Shown here piece by piece: positions 8,076 to 15,737 of a DNA stretch of 36,261 nt. The notes under the pieces were generated by a model. It ran no database searches. It had not been told where the DNA came from and saw only the letters and a list, made by a program, of their open reading frames with translations. Numbering within the stretch: position 1 is the stretch's first letter; every line of letters begins with the position of its first letter. The position numbers and the translations under genes are program-made. This stretch comes from CAYTRP01 sp964625145 (GTDB lineage: Bacteria; Sumerlaeota; Sumerlaeia; SLMS01; JAHLLQ01): NCBI GenBank assembly GCA_964625145.1, contig CAZVAQ010000019.1:1-36261 (forward strand), written 5' to 3'.

Positions 8076-9271
8076 CACTCTTCCAACTGGATCACCATCT
8101 CCACCCGCCGATTCTTCCGCCGGTTCTCCGGCGTGTCGTTCGGCGCCACCGGCGAGAAAAACGCCCGCGACGAAGCGCTCAGCACTCGCGCCGGCACGTC
8201 ATCGCCGTACGCCAAATGCCGCGTCACCGCCAGCGCCCGCGCTGCTCCGAGGTCCCAGTTGTCCTGGTAAGGCATGTTCGCCAGCGGCACATTGTCCGTG
8301 TGCCCTTCCACGGCGATCGCCCGCAACGGCGCGCCGCGCAGGGTCTGCGCCAGCGCCGTCAGCAACCGCTCGCCTTCCGGGGACAACAACACCGTCCCCT
8401 GCTGATACAAGGCGTCGTTCAGCACAGACACGTGGATGTCCCCATCCCGCTCCTCCACACTGGCCGCACCGGCGCGAATCTGCGGATCCAGCGCCCGCCG
8501 CAATGACCCCGCCAAGGCGGTGCGCGCATCCGCGCTGCTCACTCGTGCCCGTTCCTGCTCGGCGAGCGAGGCGCGTGCTTCCTCCAGTTCACGGCCGATT
8601 GCCGCCAGTTCCTTCTCCTGGTCGCGGACCTTCGTGCTCAGCTCCTCCAACTGCTTGGCCGCTTCGTCCTTGTCGGTCTGCAGCGAAGTCAACTGCCGGC
8701 GGAAGTCATCACGCTCGGCGCGCGCGTCATCGCGCTCGGCCCGCAGCGACCGCCCCTCCTCGGTCTTCAGCTCCAGCGTCCGGGTCATCTCCGCAATCCG
8801 CGTGCGCAGGCCCTCCATCTCCGTCCGCGCCTGTTGCAGATCCGAAGAGGCCATCGCCAATTCATTGCCCCGGATCTCCAGGTCCGCCTCGAGCTGCTCG
8901 ACCCGCAGGCGCATTTCATTCTCGCGCGCCAGCCGCTGCTCCATCTCCAGCGCCGTCGCCTCCGCCTGCTGCTTGTTCGCGTCGCCCAGCATCCGGTTGG
9001 CCGCGGCAACCTGCAGCGCCAGACGCTCGTTCTCCGCCTTGAGGCGATCCACCTCCGCCATTGCCTCCAGCGCGCGTTCGCTCGCCGAGCGCGCCGCCGC
9101 CTCCACGCTCTCGCGGTCCTGCTCCAACTGCATCACGCGGGCTTCAAGCATCTCCTTGTCGATCTTCATTTGCCGGATCGGATTGCATCCGGTCGTCACC
9201 AGAATCGCCGCGCCCGCCAGCAAGGGCAGCAGCAACATCCGGGAGCGAGGGAAGGAAAGGGAACGGTTCAT
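8075..9271 (-). CDS. OmpA-like peptidoglycan-binding lipoprotein with coiled coil
   Basis: 398-aa predicted lipoprotein that should tether the outer membrane to peptidoglycan. The signal peptide ends in a lipobox, LVTTGC, with the lipidated Cys at residue 29. Residues about 35-250 are a long charged coiled coil with repeated Glu/Arg heptads. The C-terminal about 130 residues are an OmpA/MotB-type domain with VEGHTDNVPLANM and NWDLGAARALAVTRHL, and a later NRRKNRRVEMVI tail, the usual diaminopimelate-binding signatures. The start is the ATG at 9271, which overlaps the stop of the wecA-like gene by 4 bp (ATGA). Because of the coiled coil it could also be a MotB-like or cell-division lipoprotein; no transmembrane proton-channel helix is present, which argues against a stator. 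Confidence 0.88.
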   Translation of the reverse strand: MNRSLSFPRSRMLLLPLLAGAAILVTTGCNPIRQMKIDKEMLEARVMQLEQDRESVEAAARSASERALEAMAEVDRLKAENERLALQVAAANRMLGDANKQQAEATALEMEQRLARENEMRLRVEQLEADLEIRGNELAMASSDLQQARTEMEGLRTRIAEMTRTLELKTEEGRSLRAERDDARAERDDFRRQLTSLQTDKDEAAKQLEELSTKVRDQEKELAAIGRELEEARASLAEQERARVSSADARTALAGSLRRALDPQIRAGAASVEERDGDIHVSVLNDALYQQGTVLLSPEGERLLTALAQTLRGAPLRAIAVEGHTDNVPLANMPYQDNWDLGAARALAVTRHLAYGDDVPARVLSASSRAFFSPVAPNDTPENRRKNRRVEMVIQLEE

Positions 9272-10401
9272 CGGGAAGTTTCCTCGCGGGTATCACAAAC
9301 TGGCGGCTTGGTCTGCAGGCGCCGGCGGCTCACGCGCTCCATCGCATAGATCCCCAAGAACAGCAGCACGATCACCCCCGCCTGGACCAACCCGAAGCGC
9401 CAGTCCAGCGGACGCAGCGCAACAGCGGCAAGCCCAACGCACACGGTCGCACCATACAGAAACAGCACCGCCTCCACGGGCGTCATCCCCAGATCCACCA
9501 GGCGGTGCGAGACATGACAACGGTCGCCGACCATCAGCGGGCGCCCCTCGCGCCAGCGGATCCACAACACCGACACCGTGTCGAACAACGGCACCCCCAG
9601 CACGATGAGTGGCATCAGGATTGGCAGGGCCGTTGGCGTCCCCTCCTTGTAGTAGGTCACAAGGATCATCAACGACGAGATCAGGAAGCCCAGATGCGTC
9701 GAGCCGCTGTCGCCCAGGAAGATGGAGGCCCGCGGAAAATTGTGCAGCAGGAACCCCGCCGCCGCCCCCGCCACCAGCGCAAACACAAGCATCAGATAAT
9801 ACTCATCCGACAGGCAGGACTGCAGCACCATCACGCCGGCCACCATCGCCGCCACCCCCGCCGTCAGCCCATTCATGTTGTCCAGAAAGTTGAAGCTGTT
9901 CGTCAGCAGCACGATCCACAACACCGTCACCGCCATGCCAAACACCGGCGGCAGGAACAACTTGATCACGACGCCCTCCGCCAGCAGCGGCATCGTCGCC
10001 AGCACCTGCACGAGCAACCGCACCCACGCGGGCAGGCCGTGCATGTCGTCCAGCACACCCAGCGCGAAGATCACCGTCGCCCCCAACCCAATGGCTGCCA
10101 ACTGCCCTCCGCGCATCCCGACATTTCCCGCCAGCACGCGCACCTCCTCCGGCAGGAAGCCCAGATGCGGCACCACCCATCCCGCCAACAGCACATTCAA
10201 GCCCAGGCATCCCCAGAACGCCACAAACAAGGCCAAACCCCCGCTGCGCGGCGTGGGCCGCCGGTGCTGCTTGCGCGCCAGCCCCGGATGATCCATCATC
10301 CCCACGCGCCGCCCCACCGCGCCCGCCAGCGGCGTCAACAAACCCGCCACCACGAAGGCCTGGAAAAAAGCGGCGACTGCCAACAGCACGAAAGCGATCA
10401 A
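9268..10401 (-). CDS. WecA/MraY-family undecaprenyl-phosphate glycosyl-1-phosphate transferase
   Basis: 377-aa polytopic inner-membrane enzyme predicted to move a sugar-1-phosphate (probably GlcNAc-1-P) from a UDP-sugar to undecaprenyl phosphate, the first step of O-antigen, ECA or teichoic-type glycans. Cytoplasmic-loop motifs are all present: HRRPTPRSGGLA (46-57), LGVLDDMHG with the Asp pair (114-122), NSFNFLDNMNGLTAG (168-182), IFLGDSGSTHLGF (227-239) and the HxxH motif in DRCHVSHRLVDLG (293-305). About ten membrane helices. MraY itself is less likely because the loop V pattern is the WecA/TagO type. The start at 10401 is a TTG; no better ATG or GTG exists before the upstream stop. It overlaps the OmpA-like gene by 4 bp. 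Confidence 0.9.
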   Translation of the reverse strand: MIAFVLLAVAAFFQAFVVAGLLTPLAGAVGRRVGMMDHPGLARKQHRRPTPRSGGLALFVAFWGCLGLNVLLAGWVVPHLGFLPEEVRVLAGNVGMRGGQLAAIGLGATVIFALGVLDDMHGLPAWVRLLVQVLATMPLLAEGVVIKLFLPPVFGMAVTVLWIVLLTNSFNFLDNMNGLTAGVAAMVAGVMVLQSCLSDEYYLMLVFALVAGAAAGFLLHNFPRASIFLGDSGSTHLGFLISSLMILVTYYKEGTPTALPILMPLIVLGVPLFDTVSVLWIRWREGRPLMVGDRCHVSHRLVDLGMTPVEAVLFLYGATVCVGLAAVALRPLDWRFGLVQAGVIVLLFLGIYAMERVSRRRLQTKPPVCDTREETSR

Positions 10402-10485
10402 GGCGAACCATCCGGTGGACTCGTATCGGGCCAGATCAGTACAGCCCCGACCGCGGCGGTCAAGAGGCGGTGGAGCATTCCAGGC

Positions 10486-10890
10486 CTACTCCAGAGTCCC
10501 GTCGGGTTCAGGTGGAAGCATGGCTCTCTTGTCCAAGTCGAGATTCGGAGACCGTCTTGCGCCTTCTATGATTCTGGCGAGGACCTCTGGAGAGACACTT
10601 TCCTTCACTCTGCCATGACCCCTGACTATCAATTCATCCAGTCCAGCAGGGGAAATGGCGATGGCATCCCGGTAATTGACCACCGAAGGGCTCTTCAGAA
10701 AGGGGTGATCGCCGGGCTCAAGCGTGCATGACAAGTCTCGCGACCAGTCGGTTCGGGTCTCAACACAGGGTAGAAGCATGAGGTTCTTCGGATTTGATTC
10801 AGAGGCGGTAATCACGATATAGAGGTGGCGCCGGTCATCCCAAGGGCGGGGGTCCTTCACCAGAATTGCATCTCCGGGAGCGAACCCCAC
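10486..10890 (-). CDS. Putative toxin of MazF/PemK-like fold, partner of Panacea protein
   Basis: 134 aa. It reads like a small SH3-barrel protein of the MazF/PemK group: PGDAILVKDPRPWDDRRHLY near the N-terminus, the strand NLMLLPCVETRTDW, then LEPGDHPFLKSPSVVNYRD and a final helix SPEVLARIIEGARRS. The fold assignment is a judgement from pattern, not a proven match. The start is a GTG at 10890, directly abutting the TGA of the upstream Panacea gene with no spacer, as expected for tightly coupled toxin-antitoxin pairs. Base composition is lower in GC than the neighbours, suggesting transfer. It could instead be a non-toxic accessory protein. The next gene downstream, wecA-like, is 84 bp away on the same strand and probably unrelated. 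Confidence 0.65.
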   Translation of the reverse strand: MGFAPGDAILVKDPRPWDDRRHLYIVITASESNPKNLMLLPCVETRTDWSRDLSCTLEPGDHPFLKSPSVVNYRDAIAISPAGLDELIVRGHGRVKESVSPEVLARIIEGARRSPNLDLDKRAMLPPEPDGTLE

Positions 10891-11448
10891 TCAGGATCTC
10901 AACGCCAAGTCTTCCAGAAGTGCTCGCGTGCGAATCCTCGACAGGGTTTCACTCGCCTGCTTCTCGTCCATGCCCACGGAAGCAAGAATGTCCTCATAAT
11001 CGATAGGAAGGGCGCTGGGACCCGGGTCCCGCCACTCGGGCAATTCGTGTGTCAACTCCGCAAGTGTCCACGTATCATGACAGGCGTATGCTTCAAAGAC
11101 CTTGTCGACAAGCTCCCGGTCCGAAGGTGAGAGAACCGGAGGAACTTCACGGGACAGAACCACGTCGTAACCCAGCGTGTTGATATGCTCACCCCAAAAC
11201 TCTCCAGCGCGACCAGTGCCCGGTTCGGGTGGCGATTTGATCATGTCATAGGTATTGGAGAGCACTGGCCCGTGCTTCATGGAGACATAATTGTCGCCAG
11301 TGATCGGGCTGCCATGAAGCCGCAGGGCCTCGCGGTCGACCAGGTACAGCAGCTTCATAAGCTTGAGATAGGGCATTCGCCCACCCGCGCGACTCAGGAG
11401 GAGCGCGGCCAATTCTGTCGTCTTGTGCTCGTTAAACCGGGGATGCAT
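10891..11448 (-). CDS. Panacea/SocA-domain putative antitoxin
   Basis: 185-aa protein with the Panacea (SocA, DUF4065-type) domain, known as an antitoxin domain that neutralises many unrelated toxins. Diagnostic stretches are TTELAALLLSRAGGRMPYLK, then LMKLLYLVDREALRLHGSPI and GDNYVSMKHGPVLSNTYDMI, and later DTWTLAELTHELPEWRDP. The start chosen is the ATG at 11448 (MHPRFNEHK), preceded by a GGTGGGAA purine stretch and giving the normal family length. The frame is open upstream, with another ATG at 11610 that would add 54 residues of no recognisable domain. Its stop touches the start of the putative toxin. The region has lower GC than the flanking genes, consistent with a mobile module. Confidence 0.82.
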   Translation of the reverse strand: MHPRFNEHKTTELAALLLSRAGGRMPYLKLMKLLYLVDREALRLHGSPITGDNYVSMKHGPVLSNTYDMIKSPPEPGTGRAGEFWGEHINTLGYDVVLSREVPPVLSPSDRELVDKVFEAYACHDTWTLAELTHELPEWRDPGPSALPIDYEDILASVGMDEKQASETLSRIRTRALLEDLALRS

Positions 11449-11674
11449 TTCCCACCATCGAATAGATCTGTCATGATGCACCGTGATGAATAGACCGGTG
11501 GGCAGGCGGCCGTCAAGTCCACTCGCATCCTCCCAGGGTTCGCTCCCATTCCACTCCAGCTCGTCCTTGCAGTCCCGGATATCACTGTCGTCCCCGACCC
11601 GACTTTCCATTGCAGTTAACCGCCGCCCACACCGACAAATCCAATCCACAGACCCAAACACCGCGGGGAACGCG

Positions 11675-13522
11675 ATGGGACTCAGTCCCGGTGAAATGGA
11701 TGAGATGCTCGCTCGGCTGATCCCCAACGATCTGCCGGACGATCCTGATATCTCCTACCGCCCGGCGCCGGTCGAAACCACGCCACCCAGACCAGCCTCC
11801 GACACCAGAAGGCCGGAAATACCCCGCTGGCTGCTCGACACAAACTCGCCCCACCGCCGCCGGGAAGACACACCCCGCGAAATCCACGACCCCACTCCGT
11901 TCTGCCTCGTCCGCGTCGTCGGCGAAGGCGGCTTCGGCGAAGTGTGGGAAGCGATCCAACTCTCCCTGGGCCGCATGGTCGCCGTCAAACGCCTGCGCGA
12001 CGACCTCTTCCAACAATCCAAGGAAAGCACCGGTCAACGCCGCGAGCTCGAGGTCCTCTTCCGCCGCGAGGCCCTCACCACCGCCGTCCTCGAACACCCC
12101 AACATCGTCCCCGTGCACGACCTCGGCATGGACGAACAAGGCAGGCCCGTCCTGGCCATGAAGATGGTCCGCGGCGAGCGATGGGATCGCATGGCTTACT
12201 CCGAGCTGGACCAGGACCCCATGGATTTCCTCGCGCGCCACCTGCCCATCCTCATCGATGTGTGCCAGGCCGTCGCCTTTGCCCATTCCCGCGGCATCGT
12301 CCACCGCGACCTCAAGCTCTCCCAAGTCATGGTCGGAGAATTCGGCGAAGTGCTCCTCATGGATTGGGGCATCGCGATCCTGCACGACCCCGCCGCCGCC
12401 GGAGGCAACTCCCGTGCGCTCCTCAGCGAATTGGTCCCCACCGCCGAACACGCGCAAAGCCCCGCCGGCACCCCCGCCTACATGGCCGTCGAGCAAACCC
12501 GCTTCACCGCCGAAGAAGTCGGCCCATGGACCGACGTTTACCTCCTGGGCGGCATGCTCTATTTCCTCCTGACTGGTCAGGCGCCCCACGCCGCCGACAG
12601 CAGCGCCGAATCATTCGCCAGCGCCATCAGGGGAATCGTGCCGCATCCCCACAGCGTCGCCCCGCACCGCCTCGTCCCCGAGGAACTCGTCAACATCGCC
12701 ATGAAGGCGCTCTCCAAGGAACCGTGCGACCGGCATCACTCCGTCACCGAATTGCTCAACGAATTGACCGCCTACATGACCGGCGCCGGCAAGCGCAGCG
12801 ACTCCCTGGCGTTGGCCCGCACCGTCGAAGCCCGCATGCACGCGCCCGACCGCGATTACGAGTCATTGGCCGAGAGCAACAACATGCTCATCCAGGCCCT
12901 GGCCCTGTGGCCGCGCAACATCCAGGCGCTGCACCTGCGCAACCTCGTCATGCGCGAATTCGCCGACCAGGCACTCGCCAACAACGACCTGGTCCTGGCC
13001 CGCGTCATGGCAAAGGGCATCGCCCGCCCGGAGGAAAGCGAGCCCATCCTGCAGCGCATCAGCGAACAGGAGCGATTCCATCGCCGCCAACATCGCAACC
13101 TGCGCATCCTCAAGTGGGTCTCCGCGCTGCTGCTGATCGTCGTCGTCATCGACTTTCTCATCATCTTCCGCTTCGGCTTTGTCCCCGCCGGCGGCCGGGG
13201 CGTGGCGGCATCGGGCACCACCAGCACCACCACCGACTCCGCGCGTGCCGATTGGCAACAGACGCTGGAACTGCTCGCCTCCGCACAGGAGGGCGACAAT
13301 GAATCCGCCGCGTTGCTCGCCCGTGCCCTGGCCGCGCTCAACATCGGCGACCGCACGCAGGCCCGCACCTTGCTCTCTCAGGCAGAGGCTCTCATCACCG
13401 AGGATTCCCCCCACGCCGCCATCTTGAAGACACTTCGCGAACGCATTCCCCCACTCGTCACAGCGACGCCCACGCCCGAGCCCGATCCACCACAGGAAAC
13501 ACCCGAAGAAGCCACACCCTGA
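11675..13522 (+). CDS. Membrane-anchored Ser/Thr protein kinase
   Basis: 615 aa. A disordered Pro/Arg-rich N-terminus (1-75) precedes a Hanks-type kinase domain: P-loop GEGGFGEV (83-90), VAVKRL with Lys105, catalytic HRD at 210-212, and DWG (230-232) in place of DFG. The catalytic-loop position usually Asn (HRDLKxxN) is Gln217 (HRDLKLSQ). The GTPAYM motif of the activation segment and TDVYLLGGMLY follow. Residues 380-470 are a helical, TPR-like segment, one membrane helix lies at about 479-500, and the last 100 residues are an exported helical domain ending in a Pro/Glu/Thr tail. The start is the ATG at 11675, with GGGGAA 7 bp upstream. Its stop overlaps the next start (TGATG), so it heads a three-gene operon. 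Confidence 0.92.
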   Translation: MGLSPGEMDEMLARLIPNDLPDDPDISYRPAPVETTPPRPASDTRRPEIPRWLLDTNSPHRRREDTPREIHDPTPFCLVRVVGEGGFGEVWEAIQLSLGRMVAVKRLRDDLFQQSKESTGQRRELEVLFRREALTTAVLEHPNIVPVHDLGMDEQGRPVLAMKMVRGERWDRMAYSELDQDPMDFLARHLPILIDVCQAVAFAHSRGIVHRDLKLSQVMVGEFGEVLLMDWGIAILHDPAAAGGNSRALLSELVPTAEHAQSPAGTPAYMAVEQTRFTAEEVGPWTDVYLLGGMLYFLLTGQAPHAADSSAESFASAIRGIVPHPHSVAPHRLVPEELVNIAMKALSKEPCDRHHSVTELLNELTAYMTGAGKRSDSLALARTVEARMHAPDRDYESLAESNNMLIQALALWPRNIQALHLRNLVMREFADQALANNDLVLARVMAKGIARPEESEPILQRISEQERFHRRQHRNLRILKWVSALLLIVVVIDFLIIFRFGFVPAGGRGVAASGTTSTTTDSARADWQQTLELLASAQEGDNESAALLARALAALNIGDRTQARTLLSQAEALITEDSPHAAILKTLRERIPPLVTATPTPEPDPPQETPEEATP

Positions 13523-14103
13523 TGCTCTTTCGCACCCAAGAACCTCCACAATGGTCCCGCCGGCAGATGATCGAGGCGGGATGTTGGGTCGCCCTCGCCC
13601 TGTTGGCCGCGCTCTACGTCCTCTACTTTGTCATCGACCTGGACTTTGAATCCCGCACGGCCAGCCGCAAGCTCGGCCGCCACCAGGAAGACTTTGGCCG
13701 CGCCTACATGACCATTCGAGAACAGATCCGCCGCACCGGCGCGCCCTTCCAACCGACACCGGACAACGCCCTGCCCGCCGAGGAATTCATCGCCCACGCG
13801 GCCCTGCTGCTCGGCGGCGCCAACATCAATCGCGAGCAGGCCCGCTACGCACGGCTCGACATCTTCAGCAGCGAAGCCTACTCCGAGCCGCTCCTCTACG
13901 TCACATCCGGCACCGATTGGGCGCTGGCATCCCGCGGGCCCGACGGCGCACAAGACATGACAGCCGACGAACTGCGCGCATGGTTGAGCAATCCGGCAGT
14001 CATCACACCACTGATGTACGATCCATCAAACGGCACCATCAGCACCGGCGACCTCATCATGTCCAGCCGTGGCAACGACGGAGAAACCATCGCAAGACCA
14101 TGA
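13522..14103 (+). CDS. Membrane protein with pseudopilin-like C-terminal pattern
   Basis: 193 aa with one membrane helix near residues 19-42 (EAGCWVALALLAALYVLYFV) and a soluble exported region. The C-terminal third, LLYVTSGTDWALASRGPDG followed by TPLMYDPSNGTISTGDLIM, resembles the end of GspG-type pseudopilins, where an 'SRGPDG' turn and a 'YDPTNGT-SGD' ending are common. However, the N-terminus lacks a prepilin peptidase site, so it is not a classical pilin. The start ATG overlaps the kinase stop by 1 bp, and its own stop overlaps the next gene by 4 bp. Co-expression with the kinase is very likely; whether it is a kinase substrate or sensor partner is unknown. Confidence 0.75.
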   Translation: MLFRTQEPPQWSRRQMIEAGCWVALALLAALYVLYFVIDLDFESRTASRKLGRHQEDFGRAYMTIREQIRRTGAPFQPTPDNALPAEEFIAHAALLLGGANINREQARYARLDIFSSEAYSEPLLYVTSGTDWALASRGPDGAQDMTADELRAWLSNPAVITPLMYDPSNGTISTGDLIMSSRGNDGETIARP

Positions 14104-14534
14104 AGGAAAAAGAACCGCACACACCCGAATACGACGACCGCGCCCTCGTGCGACGCTTCGTCCTGATCTTCTTCTCGGTGCTCGTCATCGTGGCCCTCGG
14201 CATCGCCATCGCCATGTCGCTGCGCCCCGGACCTGCCGATTACCATGCAAACCCCGCCAACAACGAGCAACGCCTCGCCCTCATCGCCCGCGCCGAACAG
14301 CAGCTCGCGACACTCACCGGCGACGACGCCGAATCACGCATCCAGCGCGACACCGCCCGCATCGCCATCGCCATACAGAAGTTCGCCATCGAAAACAACG
14401 GCCGCCTGCCCCGAACCCTCACCGAGGCCGGCATCGCCCCCGACGACATCGAGCCCGGCATTCGCTACAGCTACGGCAGCCGCTATTGGCGCCTGTTTCA
14501 GGAAAACAACCGCGTCCTGGCCCGCGGAAATTGA
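14100..14534 (+). CDS. Small membrane protein of the kinase operon
   Basis: 144 aa. An acidic cytoplasmic N-terminus (MKEKEPHTPEYDDRALVRR) is followed by one membrane helix at about 20-40 and an exported helical domain. The segment IAIAIQKFAIENNGRLPRTL resembles the alpha-helical spine and 'NNG-lP-tL' turn found after the helix of pseudopilin-like proteins, so it may be paralogous in architecture to the preceding gene. The ATG at 14100 overlaps the upstream stop (ATGA). Family not recognised; function unknown. It is the last gene of the kinase operon and is followed by a hairpin-rich repeat. Confidence 0.75.
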   Translation: MKEKEPHTPEYDDRALVRRFVLIFFSVLVIVALGIAIAMSLRPGPADYHANPANNEQRLALIARAEQQLATLTGDDAESRIQRDTARIAIAIQKFAIENNGRLPRTLTEAGIAPDDIEPGIRYSYGSRYWRLFQENNRVLARGN

Positions 14535-14558
14535 GCAGAGAGCAATCGCGCGCACCTC

Positions 14559-14693
14559 AAAGTAGCACGGCCATCCTGCCCATGACGCATTTCCTGAACC
14601 ATTTGGCCTAAGAGTGGAGCTTGAGGCTGGCGGGTCTGGGACCCGCCTTCGCGATAAATCCGCCACGGCGGACAGGCACGATGCCCCAGCTAC
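14559..14693. repeat. Dispersed intergenic hairpin element, copy 1
   Basis: Begins AAAGTAGCACGGCCATC and ends GATGCCCCAGCTAC. Both ends, plus an internal GGAGCTTGAGRCTGGCKGGT block, match the element at 21387-21486. This copy carries an extra segment of about 35 bp containing two strong hairpins: 14629-14647 (8-bp stem GGCGGGTC, loop TGG) and 14659-14672 (stem TCCGCC). It lies between convergent genes, so it may also serve as a bidirectional terminator. Confidence 0.7.
14629..14647. terminator. Hairpin between convergent genes, possible bidirectional terminator
   Basis: Perfect 8-bp GC-rich inverted repeat GGCGGGTC / GACCCGCC with a TGG loop, in the gap between the kinase operon end (14534) and the TPR gene end (14704). 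There is no T-run after the stem, so intrinsic termination is only a possibility. Confidence 0.4.
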
Positions 14694-14703
14694 TTCACTT
14701 TCC

Positions 14704-15666
14704 CTAGAACTCCGGCTTCCTCAACCTCTCCCGCGTTTGCCGCTGCATCAGCACCATCAGGTTCGTCATGATCTCCTTCGTCTTCGGATGATCATCGCCG
14801 AACAGCTTCTGCGTGATGGCCAACGCCTTCTCGAAATACCCGTGCGCCCCATCCACATCCCCGTTCGACTGCGCGCACATCGCCAACGTGTGATAGCCGC
14901 GCGCCTCCTCGCGATTCCCCTCTCCCAGCGACTTCACGCTCAGCGTCACCGCGCGGCTTGCCGCCTGTGATGCCTTCTCCACGCGGCCCTTCGCCAGGTA
15001 GAACATCGCCACGTCGTTCAGGCTCTTCGCGATGTCCGGCCGCTTGCCCTTGCTCGCAACCTTCCAGATCTCGAACTCGCGCAGGAAGACGCGCTCCGCC
15101 TCCTCGAACTTCTCCATCAACAGCAACACCACCGCCAACTGGCTCAGGCAACGCGCCACCTCCGGGTGATGCGGCCCGAAGTAGCGCTCGTAGATCCCCA
15201 TCGCCCGGTTCAGCGTCACTTCCGCCTGGTCGTACTTCCCAAGCTCCTTTTGCGCGATCGACAGCGTCCGCAGGCAATGGCCCACCTCGATGTGTTGCGG
15301 CCCCATCGTGGATTCCCAGATCGACAACGCCTCGCGAACCAGCGGCTCGATCTCGTCATCGCGTCCGCTCGCGATGCGCAACTGCGCCAGGTCCATCAAC
15401 GCCACGGCCAGCGCCGGACTCAACCCACCGTGCAACGCCCGCGTCACATCGACGATGCTGGAGTAGATCTCGTCCGCCTCTTCATAATGCCCGCGCCGAA
15501 CCAACGCCGGACCCAGCTTTCCCCACACCATGAGCATCTGCTCTTCCCGCCCCGGTGTGTCGTGCAGCAGACTGGCCGCCAACTTCCATTGCCGGATGGC
15601 ATCATTCTCCATCCCGGCGCGATAAGCGCCCCGCGCCGCCTCGTAGAATGCCTGCCAATCTTCCAT
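14704..15666 (-). CDS. Tetratricopeptide-repeat (kinesin-light-chain-like) protein
   Basis: 320 aa made almost entirely of TPR units of the 42-residue kinesin-light-chain type. Repeated blocks such as GKYDQAEVTLNRAMGIYERY, then FGPHHPEVARCLSQLAVVLL, and later LFGDDHPKTKEIMTNLMVLM show the usual 'G-xxHPevA-L-nLA' pattern. About six or seven repeats span residues 35-310. No signal peptide, membrane helix or enzymatic domain is present, so it should be a cytoplasmic protein-interaction scaffold. The start is the ATG at 15666; no convincing ribosome binding site. It is downstream of the gabT-like gene on the same strand, separated by 70 bp that contain a heptad array, and is probably not part of the catabolic pathway. 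Confidence 0.85.
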   Translation of the reverse strand: MEDWQAFYEAARGAYRAGMENDAIRQWKLAASLLHDTPGREEQMLMVWGKLGPALVRRGHYEEADEIYSSIVDVTRALHGGLSPALAVALMDLAQLRIASGRDDEIEPLVREALSIWESTMGPQHIEVGHCLRTLSIAQKELGKYDQAEVTLNRAMGIYERYFGPHHPEVARCLSQLAVVLLLMEKFEEAERVFLREFEIWKVASKGKRPDIAKSLNDVAMFYLAKGRVEKASQAASRAVTLSVKSLGEGNREEARGYHTLAMCAQSNGDVDGAHGYFEKALAITQKLFGDDHPKTKEIMTNLMVLMQRQTRERLRKPEF

Positions 15667-15702
15667 GAAAACGCTCTGGTCGCTAAGTCTCGCCTGCTTT
15701 TT

Positions 15703-15737
15703 CCTTTATACTTTATCCTTTATCCTTTAGCCTTTCC
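15703..15737. repeat. Heptanucleotide tandem repeat, unit CCTTTAT-like x5
   Basis: Five 7-mers: CCTTTAT, ACTTTAT, CCTTTAT, CCTTTAG, CCTTTCC. The array ends on the stop codon (15737-15739) of the minus-strand gabT-like gene and so fills most of the gap before the TPR gene. Confidence 0.8.

Noticed and set aside
9061..10731. 556-codon plus-strand frame over the OmpA-like, WecA-like and toxin genes
   Set aside because: Gln/His/Arg-rich composition, no domain, and it crosses three well-supported minus-strand genes.
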